From the NCBI GenBank assembly GCA_018607525.1, contig JABBBH010000063.1, positions 1 to 53,450 on the forward strand: a stretch of DNA of 53,450 nucleotides, read 5' to 3'. The position numbers were made by a program, and so were the translations under genes. Source of the DNA: SAR92 clade bacterium. Its GTDB lineage: Bacteria; Pseudomonadota; Gammaproteobacteria; Pseudomonadales; Porticoccaceae. Under the pieces are notes generated by a model. It saw nothing but the letters and a program-made list of their open reading frames with translations, had not been told where the DNA came from and made no database searches. Shown here one piece after another: positions 28,638-38,958 of the stretch (its first letter is position 1; each line of letters opens with the position of its first letter).

Positions 28638-29865
28638 CTGGCTGAACACTCTTAACATGCCATAGGGGTGAATACATGGCAGTTATGATAGATAAGACTA
28701 GCGTTACAGTGGCAATCGCAAAGAAGGTGTCAGTTAGACCAATCCATTCCACAGTCAGCCCGCAGAATAATGCTCCCAATGGCGCACCGCCATACAGGCA
28801 GAGTTGATAAATAGACGCTGCTCTTGAACGCATATTATCTGGCACCTCGTTGTGCAAAATAGTTCGACCGAGGGTCATTGAGAGCCCGGAAAAAACACCC
28901 CAGATAAATATCAGTGGAAATAACAGCCACAGTGAGGGCTTAAGCGCTACTAGGGCGACCAATGTCCCTCTGACCAAAAAGCTCAGCACCATTAGTCTGC
29001 CAGCATTAAGAAACATAGCAGATAGGTTCATGACGCCGAAATTGACAGAAATAATACCCAAGGTGAAAACTATTTGCAGTGCGGCATAGAGTGTCGCCCC
29101 TCCACCATAGAGCTGTTTAGCTATAAGAGGTACGCCCACTAAATAGACACCAAAAGCCAAGAAGCCGGTAGCAAATACAATAAATATTAGATGCAGTAAA
29201 CCCTTATTATGGCGAAATAATACAAGCCCCTCGCGCAACTCATTAACAAGATTTTTGAGGGAAGACGAGGGCTTGGGAGGCAAGTTTTTCTCAACCTCAG
29301 GATCAAATGGATGGCATCGTTTAATAAATAATGAGCTCAACAGAAAAACCAATAGCTGGAAGCTTAAAAGATGTAATGGATCAATAATATCTAGCTGGCC
29401 CGCTAGCAGGAACCCTAAGCCCTGAGCAATAAACTGCACAACCATGACTTTTGCTACTGCCTGATGCATTAATTCCGGTGCGGCATAACCGATGAGGCTT
29501 TCTCTTGCCGGCTGGACAAAAGCCGTAATAGTGCCAAAAAGCGTGCCAAATATAATTAACTGAGTAAATGTGACAGTACCGGTCCAAAACAAAAATGATA
29601 GCCCCCCCACAGGAATAAAATACAGTAGATATAACAGGGCTAACCAACTACCTCGATGTCGTCGATCAGATACTACGCCACCGGGAAGAACGAACAACAG
29701 ACTGGGGAGTAGAACGGCTAACTGAGCAAATCCAAGGTGACTGGGTGATAAATCCAATACCCCAACCACGAGCCAAGGATAGAAAACTTTTTGCAACCCC
29801 ATGGCGAGATTGCTTAGACCAATAGTGATCAGAAAATAGCGGAATGAGAATGATTGAGTAGACAC
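28627..29865 (-). CDS. MFS transporter
   Basis: Major facilitator superfamily permease of 412 aa with about 12 transmembrane helices. The TM2-3 loop has GGVVSDRRHRG, the MFS signature for the family. The C-terminal half ends with a short cytoplasmic tail. It resembles the enterobactin-exporter (EntS)-like or MFS_3 type of efflux carriers, but the substrate cannot be read from the sequence. It starts with GTG immediately after the TAG of the upstream small membrane protein gene, so the two are translationally coupled. It converges with the SpoU methyltransferase. Confidence 0.88.
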   Translation of the reverse strand: MSTQSFSFRYFLITIGLSNLAMGLQKVFYPWLVVGVLDLSPSHLGFAQLAVLLPSLLFVLPGGVVSDRRHRGSWLALLYLLYFIPVGGLSFLFWTGTVTFTQLIIFGTLFGTITAFVQPARESLIGYAAPELMHQAVAKVMVVQFIAQGLGFLLAGQLDIIDPLHLLSFQLLVFLLSSLFIKRCHPFDPEVEKNLPPKPSSSLKNLVNELREGLVLFRHNKGLLHLIFIVFATGFLAFGVYLVGVPLIAKQLYGGGATLYAALQIVFTLGIISVNFGVMNLSAMFLNAGRLMVLSFLVRGTLVALVALKPSLWLLFPLIFIWGVFSGLSMTLGRTILHNEVPDNMRSRAASIYQLCLYGGAPLGALFCGLTVEWIGLTDTFFAIATVTLVLSIITAMYSPLWHVKSVQPVKA

Positions 29866-30090
29866 CTATTTACGTCGTCCACGGATTTTTGATACCGCCC
29901 AACCGATTAGGGAAGTAGGGATAAATATCGCGATTAAACCAGCTAGTATATAAACAAAATTTTGCATAATACTGTCTACGGAAACTGCGTAATTTTTTAT
30001 CATTATTAGTAAAAAAATCCCACAGGCCAACATGGATATAATCCAAGTAGAACGCATTTTAATGGGGCTTTTGCCCGTTTTATTGGTCAT
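29866..30090 (-). CDS. Small two-helix membrane protein (hypothetical)
   Basis: A 74-aa protein with two hydrophobic segments, TWIISMLACGIFLLIMI and FVYILAGLIAIFIPTSLIGWAV. The N-terminus is basic and the tail strongly basic (SKIRGRRK), which fits both ends facing the cytosol. I do not recognise the family. Its stop codon abuts the GTG of the MFS gene, and it starts 19 nt after ligA. An accessory role for the transporter is possible but not shown. Confidence 0.65.
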   Translation of the reverse strand: MTNKTGKSPIKMRSTWIISMLACGIFLLIMIKNYAVSVDSIMQNFVYILAGLIAIFIPTSLIGWAVSKIRGRRK

Positions 30091-30109
30091 TAGTTGTTGG
30101 CTTCCAAAG

Positions 30110-32137
<2,028 letters not shown>

Positions 32138-32152
32138 CTAAGCTGTCGCAAT

Positions 32153-32971
32153 TTAACCGCTGCGCTCCTGAAAAAGAATTGCCTGCTGTGCGCGCTGACG
32201 ATAATGCTCAATGGTTTGTTTAGTCATTGAGCTGCGTGATTCGTCCATCATATTTAGTTGGAGTTTTTCAGCTAAATACGCAGCGGTTTCAATCATTAAA
32301 TCGAAGACTTCAGCGGGTTTCTCTAGGTCTGATGGCGCCATAAATAGGGTTACACCTACCAATTCCTGTCGGCCTATAGTGGTTAGGTCAAAAGTTCCTG
32401 GGTTTAGTAGATTTGCCATACTGAATAAAACTGGGCCTGAACCATTTTGATCGGTATGTCGGTGAAAGATCTTCATTTCCCCGTAGCGTAAACCTTGCTT
32501 TAATACGCAATCTAGCAGTAATTGACCGCAACAGGTTTGGCCCGTAGCAGTCATTAAATGAATCACTAATATTTCTTGTTGAGGTGATTCTTTAGGCTTA
32601 TCTGATGACGGTTTTTTAGGCCTTGCTTTAGGTGCCGGTGCCGCTCTTTCCACTACAGGTTCGTTATCTAAAGCCAGAGTGCCCTGCTCTGGCTGATCAA
32701 AAAGAGAATTTTGCTTTTCGTTTTCAATGCGCTCGGAAAAATCATGATCGCCGTCTCTTGGGACAACTCTTGATCTTCCCGAGGGAAATTGACTTTCTGA
32801 AAAAGGATCCTTGGCGTTTTCATAGCCGACCGAACGATCTATCTCGCGAGAGGACATTTGAATATTGTCGTAGCGATTGCGTTTTCGACGACGGACAACG
32901 TCCAGCACAATGGCTAAAAAGACCATGGTGCATACGGCTACTACTATCGTCTTTGGTTCAAAGTAATCCAT
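32153..32971 (-). CDS. zipA: Cell division protein ZipA
   Basis: Essential bitopic protein that tethers FtsZ to the inner membrane. At 272 aa it has one N-terminal helix (IVVAVCTMVFLAIVLDVV), a basic stretch (RRRKRNR) and a Pro/Lys/Glu-rich linker. The C-terminal FtsZ-binding domain spans about residues 135-265 (ILVIHLMTATGQTCCGQLLLDCVL...LFSMANLLNPGTFD). It lies between smc and ligA, which is diagnostic context. The linker is shorter than in E. coli ZipA (328 aa). Confidence 0.95.
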   Translation of the reverse strand: MDYFEPKTIVVAVCTMVFLAIVLDVVRRRKRNRYDNIQMSSREIDRSVGYENAKDPFSESQFPSGRSRVVPRDGDHDFSERIENEKQNSLFDQPEQGTLALDNEPVVERAAPAPKARPKKPSSDKPKESPQQEILVIHLMTATGQTCCGQLLLDCVLKQGLRYGEMKIFHRHTDQNGSGPVLFSMANLLNPGTFDLTTIGRQELVGVTLFMAPSDLEKPAEVFDLMIETAAYLAEKLQLNMMDESRSSMTKQTIEHYRQRAQQAILFQERSG

Positions 32972-33030
32972 CAGTGAAGAATACTCTAATTATTCTATAA
33001 AACGCCAGTACTAGCGCCTAAAGAGTCTGC

Positions 33031-36000
33031 TTATGCCCCTGCTAATTCAGCGGCCTGATTTACATCTACAGTCACCAGACGTGAAACACCTGGTTCGTGC
33101 ATAGTGACACCCATCAATTGATTGGCTGCCTCCATTGAAATTTTATTATGTGAGATGTAGATAAACTGCACCTGATCTGACATCTCTTTAAGCATGGCGG
33201 CATAGCGACCCACATTGGCATCATCTAATGGCGCATCAACTTCATCTAGCATACAGAAAGGTGCAGGATTAAGCTTAAAGATCGCAAATACCATAGCAAT
33301 CGCAGTAAGCGCTTTTTCACCACCAGACAGAAGATGAATCGAACTATTTTTCTTACCGGGCGGTCTAGCCATTAACGCCACACCCGCATTTAATAGGTCA
33401 TCACCCACCATTTCAAGGTAAGCATGCCCACCACCAAATAGTTTGGGGAACAACTCTTGAATATGGGTATTCACAAACTCAAAGGTATCTTTAAATTTGG
33501 TTCTGGTTTCACGATCAATTTTGTGGATCGCGTTTTGTAAGGTATCTAGCGCTTCTTCTAATTCAGCATTTTGCTGATCTAGATAATCTTTGCGCTCTGA
33601 TTCAAGCTTGTACTCATCAATAGCCGCCAAGTTAATGGGCCCTAATCGCTGGACTCTGTTGGCAATGGCTTGCAGATTTTCTTCCCAATCTTGAATAGCC
33701 GCATCTTCTTCTAGGCTTTCAAGTAATTCGCTTAAATCGCCCTGCTTCTCAGAAATCTGACTCTCGATGGTACCGCTTAGGGTCGTAATTTCTTGTGCAG
33801 ACAAGCGCTGCTGTTCAAGCTTACCCTGAGCCTGTTGAACCTGCTGATCTAACTCACCACGCAGTTTTTCCTGTTCGCGCATCTGGAACTCAACTGTTTC
33901 CACCGCTGATCTCGCCTGGGCTAACTTTTCTTCAGCCGCTAACCTTGAGGCTAAGGCATTTTCGAGATCCTGCTTATAATTTTCTGAGGGATCTTCTTTG
34001 ATATTAAATGCCGCTTTTAATTGCTCACGACGTTCACCCAAGCGTTCAACCTGTACCTGTAAACGTTGAATACCCTCGCGCACTGATTCCAGCTGAGTAG
34101 ATAATGAGCGTTGACGCATCTCTAATTGCTGACGCTGAGATCTATCCTGCTCAGCTTTTTGTCGACTCTCGTCCAGCGCTGAACGGAACTGATCACGCTG
34201 TTGTACCAACTGCTCGCGCTGCTGTGTATCAACATCCATTTTCTCAATAGCCTGCTCGAGCGTTTTGCGAGCCTCTGCAAGGTTGTCTTTTTCAGACTTA
34301 GCCTGTGACTCAACCTCTGCCAACTCAGTCTCAGCACGCTGTTTACGTGCCTTGTACTGTTCAATCTGCACCTCAAAGCCACTTAAGGTTGAGCGTAATT
34401 CGGTATATTTGTTTTGCTGTTCTGAATACTGCGTATCCAGTTGCTGACGCGTCTGCTCTAATTCTTTTAGCTGCTTTTCGTTATCACCACGCAATTGCTC
34501 AGTTTTCTCAATTTGTTGATTAACCTGAGAAAGCTGTTTGCCAATTTGTTCCAGCTCTTGCTTGCGCTGTAAAAAGCCCGCAGTGGCATCTTTATCACGC
34601 GCCACACGTAACCAGTTATTACCCAGCCAAATACCCTCAGGAGTCACCACAGACTCTACAGGGCTTAGTTTGGACTGCAGTACCAAGGCATCAGCCAAAT
34701 TGTCGGCGGCATAGATATTGGCCAATAAACCATAAACGCCTTCTGCTTTGACTAGCTCACTGAGTAAGCGACCCTTATCAGCCGTGTTTTTAGCACCAGA
34801 GCCTTTACTAATCAGTAATAATTCGCCCTTCTTAAAGTCATCTAACAAGTCGATACTGGCGACCACATCATCAACTGCAATAGCCTGTAAGTAACTGCCT
34901 AAGACTGTCTCTACCGCCAATTCCCAACCCTTAGCTGGAACCACAGAGTCAGCCAGTCTCGGCTTATTTGCCAAGCCCTTATCAGCCAACCATTTTCTTT
35001 CTGACTCATCGCCCTTAGCCGCTTGCTGAAGTGCTTCAAGTGACGCTTCGCGTCCCTTTAAGGTCTGCTGTTCGCTGCGCAGCCTGTTGTAATCTGCTGC
35101 AGTTTGTTTTTCTTTCTCGCGCAATGACTGAATTGTTGCGCTCTGTTCTTGGCGCTTTTTCTCTACATCAGCGCGCGAAGCTTCAACTGCAGTGAGTTCA
35201 GTTTGCACTGCCGCCATTTCTTGCTCAGCAGGGCTATCCTGAAAACGACTCACCTCTGTTGCCAGTGCACTGCGTCTGTCATCAAGGCGACGTAAAATTT
35301 GTTCTACATGCTGAATTTTTGACTGCTGAACCTCAGCCTGCTGACGCGGGTCTGCTGCAGCCTGAGTAAATTCATCCCAAGATTGCTGCCATTGTTGCAT
35401 CGCAGTTTCAGCGGTTTGCAATAACTCTGTAGAGGATTTTTCTGCTGCCTGTGCCGTCACCAACAGAGGCTCTAGCTCCGCCTGCTCAGCTTCCCATCCA
35501 GCGGCCTTTTGCTTATCTGTATTGAGGTGCTGCTCGGCTTCAGTAAAATTATGCTCAGTTTGCTGAAGATCTTTATCTAATTCTTGAGCGCGTTGCTGAG
35601 AATGTTCAATGGCCTGCTCTAGGCGCGCAACCTCACCACCAATCTTATAAAAATTGGCTTGAATTTCATTGAACGCATCACTGGTTTGGGTAAAGTCCGC
35701 ACGCAACTTTTCAATCGCGGTATCGCAACCACTGCGCTCAGTGATCAGCTTTTCATGCTCAAGCTCAAGCTTGCCAATGATTTGCTTCTGCTGTTGACCC
35801 GACTGGTCATAATCACGCCAGCGCAAGGCTAATAATTCAACGGTTAATTGACGTTCCTGCTTCTTGTATTCAGCGTATTTTTCAGCGGCCTTTGCCTGCC
35901 GCTCAAGTCGACCTAATTGACGACCTAACTCATCGCGTATGTCGGTCAGTCGCTCAAGGTTTTCTTTGGTTCGATTAATACGTGATTCGGTATCTCTGCG

Positions 36001-36528
36001 ACGTTCTTTGTATTTAGAAATACCGGCAGCTTCTTCAATATAAACTCGTAACTCATCGGGCTTGGATTCGATTAAACGAGAAATCATACCCTGCTCGATA
36101 ATCGCGTAACTGCGTGGACCCAAGCCTGTGCCTAAGAAGATATCCGTAATATCACGACGACGGCACTTGTTACCATTCAAGTAATAGTTGGCTGTGCCAT
36201 CTCGAGTAACCTTACGCTTGATGGCAATTTCATTGTAGGAAGCATATTCACCGACAATACGCCCATCAGAATTATCAAACACCAGTTCAATGGAAGCCTG
36301 ACCAACCGGCTTACGCCCACCTGAACCATTAAAAATAACGTCAGACATCGATTCGCCGCGCAGATTTTTAGCAGAGCTTTCGCCCATCACCCAACGCACC
36401 GCATCGATGATATTAGATTTACCACAACCATTGGGGCCGACAACTGCACAGAGGTTACTGGGGAACTGCGCGTTGGTTGGGTCAACGAAAGATTTGAACC
36501 CAGCTAATTTAATTGATTTAAGGCGCAT
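33031..36528 (-). CDS. smc: Chromosome segregation protein SMC
   Basis: ATPase core of the Smc-ScpAB condensin, 1165 aa. The N-terminal Walker A is GPNGCGKS (about residues 31-38). Long Gln/Glu-rich coiled-coil arms surround a hinge at roughly 520-640. The C-terminal head holds the signature LSGGEKALTAIAMVFAI and Walker B FCMLDEVDAPLDD. It is the first gene of smc-zipA-ligA. It shows the lineage uses Smc-ScpAB rather than relying on MukBEF. ScpA and ScpB are encoded in the same window. Confidence 0.98.
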   Translation of the reverse strand: MRLKSIKLAGFKSFVDPTNAQFPSNLCAVVGPNGCGKSNIIDAVRWVMGESSAKNLRGESMSDVIFNGSGGRKPVGQASIELVFDNSDGRIVGEYASYNEIAIKRKVTRDGTANYYLNGNKCRRRDITDIFLGTGLGPRSYAIIEQGMISRLIESKPDELRVYIEEAAGISKYKERRRDTESRINRTKENLERLTDIRDELGRQLGRLERQAKAAEKYAEYKKQERQLTVELLALRWRDYDQSGQQQKQIIGKLELEHEKLITERSGCDTAIEKLRADFTQTSDAFNEIQANFYKIGGEVARLEQAIEHSQQRAQELDKDLQQTEHNFTEAEQHLNTDKQKAAGWEAEQAELEPLLVTAQAAEKSSTELLQTAETAMQQWQQSWDEFTQAAADPRQQAEVQQSKIQHVEQILRRLDDRRSALATEVSRFQDSPAEQEMAAVQTELTAVEASRADVEKKRQEQSATIQSLREKEKQTAADYNRLRSEQQTLKGREASLEALQQAAKGDESERKWLADKGLANKPRLADSVVPAKGWELAVETVLGSYLQAIAVDDVVASIDLLDDFKKGELLLISKGSGAKNTADKGRLLSELVKAEGVYGLLANIYAADNLADALVLQSKLSPVESVVTPEGIWLGNNWLRVARDKDATAGFLQRKQELEQIGKQLSQVNQQIEKTEQLRGDNEKQLKELEQTRQQLDTQYSEQQNKYTELRSTLSGFEVQIEQYKARKQRAETELAEVESQAKSEKDNLAEARKTLEQAIEKMDVDTQQREQLVQQRDQFRSALDESRQKAEQDRSQRQQLEMRQRSLSTQLESVREGIQRLQVQVERLGERREQLKAAFNIKEDPSENYKQDLENALASRLAAEEKLAQARSAVETVEFQMREQEKLRGELDQQVQQAQGKLEQQRLSAQEITTLSGTIESQISEKQGDLSELLESLEEDAAIQDWEENLQAIANRVQRLGPINLAAIDEYKLESERKDYLDQQNAELEEALDTLQNAIHKIDRETRTKFKDTFEFVNTHIQELFPKLFGGGHAYLEMVGDDLLNAGVALMARPPGKKNSSIHLLSGGEKALTAIAMVFAIFKLNPAPFCMLDEVDAPLDDANVGRYAAMLKEMSDQVQFIYISHNKISMEAANQLMGVTMHEPGVSRLVTVDVNQAAELAGA

Positions 36529-36713
36529 TTTAGGTCGATTTCTTGGTCAAATTAAGTTTGCCATTTTGCTATGGCTTTTGGCTTATTCTACACAGTATAA
36601 GCACTAGGCAAAACCATTAATCGATATTTATGAAAGAATTATTCAATGGATTAAAAAGGCCACTGAAAATGATTGGAATTAAGAGTTTTTTTTAGCCTAA
36701 AAACGCCTTTAAA

Positions 36714-37925
36714 TTAGAGTCTTTGACGAGATATCTCAAGGGCTAATGAGTACTTTCCAGAAGATAGATCTACTCGCTGAATAGCTGCCTCCCAATCCCC
36801 TACCTGAGGAGTGGCAGAACCTGTTTCAGATAGCCTTGCCACCGCTTTAACCTCATTAACACTAGAAAGATTATAGCCTTCCATTACCGCATCCGAATTG
36901 CTCAGGGTAATAGTGGTCGGCAAGTCCCGTGCCCTTAGTTTTTTCGCCGCTAGGGGCATAGGTGCACCTGAAACGGCTACGAGCGCGACAAAGACTGTTT
37001 GATTGGGGTCAAATTGAATGGCTTTATCAATACTGACTGATATCTCCACCTGCGGTGACAACTGTTGCTCAGGCTCAATACCCAATCGCTTCTGAGCACG
37101 GGCTATACCCGTTTTTAAGGCAGTAGCCGTTGGTGAGCCCTGATCCATCTGTCTACTTGCTTCTTGCCAATAGGTAATAGCCAACTGCCACTGTTCGGTT
37201 TCGAACGCCTGAATACCTTTAAGCCCTAATACAGTAGGGTTTGATGAATCAATCGCAAAGGCTTTATCAATGGCCCTGTTAACCTCATCAGTAAACTGGC
37301 TATCGGCTAGCATAAAGGTGATTTCTGCATACTGAGCTAACAGATAACTATCTTCTGGCGAGGCTTTAATGGCTTGCGCATAGTGATACTGTGCGCTGGA
37401 TAAGTCATTTTGTTGAACCGCACGCTTTGCCAAGAGTATCCAATAATAGATATTATCTGGGCGCTGTGCGGCTCTTTTTTCTATGGCGCTAAATAGCTCT
37501 TGCTGTTTAAACTGCGCCTGCGGATCATCAACAGACAGCTGGGTATTCACTTCAAGCATTTTCAGTATCTTTTCATCAGCCGCAGCTCCCAAATAATGGT
37601 AGCTGGCTAAGCAAAAAATAGGCAGCAATAGCAAAGCAACAGGCAATAGCCTGCCCACTTTTACTGAAACCACAGTCTCTTCAACCTGTGGCTTTTGGCT
37701 ATTTAACAGGAGCAATTGCTTGGCTTCCGCTAAAAGCTGATCATATTGCGGCTGCTTTATTTCTTGCTGTTGCAGTTGACTGTCTAATTGCGCCTGCTGA
37801 TCGCGAAAGATTTGTAAATTAGCATCAGCATCGTCCTGCACTTCCGCCTTATCATGACGTACAAAAGGGTAGACCAAGAACAAACTGGCAAGTAATAACA
37901 GCCCTGCAATTAACCACCAGATCAT
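36714..37925 (-). CDS. ccmI: Cytochrome c maturation protein CcmI
   Basis: Apocytochrome c chaperone of the System I haem ligation complex, 403 aa. It has two N-terminal helices (WWLIAGLLLLASLFLVYPFV and LLPVALLLLPIFCLASYHYL) flanking a coiled-coil cytoplasmic loop. A periplasmic TPR region follows at about residues 145-280, and a C-terminal domain of about 110 residues (VEISVSIDKAIQFDPNQTVFV...). It overlaps ccmH by 4 nt and is the last gene of the operon. No clear hairpin terminator follows it. Confidence 0.93.
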   Translation of the reverse strand: MIWWLIAGLLLLASLFLVYPFVRHDKAEVQDDADANLQIFRDQQAQLDSQLQQQEIKQPQYDQLLAEAKQLLLLNSQKPQVEETVVSVKVGRLLPVALLLLPIFCLASYHYLGAAADEKILKMLEVNTQLSVDDPQAQFKQQELFSAIEKRAAQRPDNIYYWILLAKRAVQQNDLSSAQYHYAQAIKASPEDSYLLAQYAEITFMLADSQFTDEVNRAIDKAFAIDSSNPTVLGLKGIQAFETEQWQLAITYWQEASRQMDQGSPTATALKTGIARAQKRLGIEPEQQLSPQVEISVSIDKAIQFDPNQTVFVALVAVSGAPMPLAAKKLRARDLPTTITLSNSDAVMEGYNLSSVNEVKAVARLSETGSATPQVGDWEAAIQRVDLSSGKYSLALEISRQRL

Positions 37926-38428
37926 TGTGCGCTGTCCTTTTCTAATAACTTATCGAGCTGTGCTTGCTGTTCAGCGGTCAATTCTGCGCTAACAGAACTA
38001 GCTTTGGTTTTGGTAAAGGCGTAACGCCAGACAATCAAACCACCCAATAAAACAAAGCACAGTGGCGCGAACCACAAAAACCAGGTACCTGAATTCACCT
38101 GTGGGCGATAAAGAATAAATTCTGAATAACGGGAAACTAAATAGGCTTTGATTTCATCATCGGTATTTTGCGCCTCTAGCATGCTATAAATTTGCGCTTT
38201 CATATCTTTGGAGATTGGGGCATTGGAATCAGCGAGATTTTGGTTCTGACACTTTGGGCAACGCAGTTCCGCAACTAGCTGATAGTAGCGCTCGCGCAGT
38301 GAGGGGTCGGAAAAGACAACCACATCTGTACTAGCCTGTAACTGAGCCTGCTGATTAAACTGCCCATACGGAATTGCACAGAGAGCAAATACCATCAGTG
38401 AATTAACGAGCAGCGAACGAAAACTCAT
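37922..38428 (-). CDS. ccmH: Cytochrome c maturation protein CcmH (CcmL type)
   Basis: Thioredoxin-like redox partner that keeps the apocytochrome CxxCH reduced for haem attachment. It is 168 aa, with an N-terminal signal (SLMVFALCAIPYG), the conserved LRCPKC motif (Cys57, Cys60) and a C-terminal anchor helix (GTWFLWFAPLCFVLLGGLIVW). CcmI is separate, so this is the short CcmH rather than the fused E. coli form. It overlaps ccmG and ccmI by 4 nt each. Confidence 0.96.
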   Translation of the reverse strand: MSFRSLLVNSLMVFALCAIPYGQFNQQAQLQASTDVVVFSDPSLRERYYQLVAELRCPKCQNQNLADSNAPISKDMKAQIYSMLEAQNTDDEIKAYLVSRYSEFILYRPQVNSGTWFLWFAPLCFVLLGGLIVWRYAFTKTKASSVSAELTAEQQAQLDKLLEKDSAQ

Positions 38429-38958
38429 TTTTCTTTACCTACTAGTTGCTCATAGAGCACTTTGAATTCATCATCCCAAACGCGCTGATCAACCACCCCC
38501 ACACGGCGATACTGAATAATACCCTGTGCATCGACTAGATAGGTTTCTGGGGCTCCAGTGACACCTAAATCAAAGCCCAGACTACCCTGGGCATCGACAA
38601 TATTAAACTGGTAGGGATTACCTCTTTGCTCAAGCCAGCTTTGCGCCTTGGCATCTTGATCTTTGTAATTGATACCCACAATCGCTACGCCCTGATCTGC
38701 AAGCTGATTCAGCATAGGGTGCTCAATTCGACAGGCAAAACACCAGGTCGCCCAGACATTCACCAGAGTAACCTGTGATTTTAAATCTTGCTCAGATAGC
38801 AGTCGGCCATCATTGAGCGCAGGAAGTGTAAAGGCAGGAAAAGCCTCTCCAACCAGTGCTGAAGGAAGTTCTGTAGGGTCGCGGTCTAGGCCCTTAAATA
38901 AAAATATACTCAACACCAAAAATACTGCCAGTGGAGCGAATAGCGCTAATCTGTTCAT
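38425..38958 (-). CDS. ccmG: Thiol:disulfide interchange protein CcmG/DsbE
   Basis: Membrane-tethered periplasmic thioredoxin of the cytochrome c maturation system, 177 aa. An N-terminal anchor (LFAPLAVFLVLSIFLF) precedes the thioredoxin fold, with active site WATWCFACRIEHP (Cys73, Cys76) and the cis-proline segment TGAPETYLVD. The dipeptide between the cysteines is Phe-Ala, not the Pro-Thr seen in E. coli. It overlaps ccmF and ccmH by 4 nt. Confidence 0.96.
   Translation of the reverse strand: MNRLALFAPLAVFLVLSIFLFKGLDRDPTELPSALVGEAFPAFTLPALNDGRLLSEQDLKSQVTLVNVWATWCFACRIEHPMLNQLADQGVAIVGINYKDQDAKAQSWLEQRGNPYQFNIVDAQGSLGFDLGVTGAPETYLVDAQGIIQYRRVGVVDQRVWDDEFKVLYEQLVGKEK

Noticed and set aside
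36529-36713. Small RNA or gene in the ccmI-smc gap
   Set aside because: No ORF, RBS or stable hairpin is visible. It most likely holds only the smc promoter.
38725-38745. CcmG active site Cys-Phe-Ala-Cys instead of Cys-Pro-Thr-Cys
   Set aside because: The dipeptide varies among CcmG proteins outside enterics and the rest of the active site is normal. Not enough for a finding.
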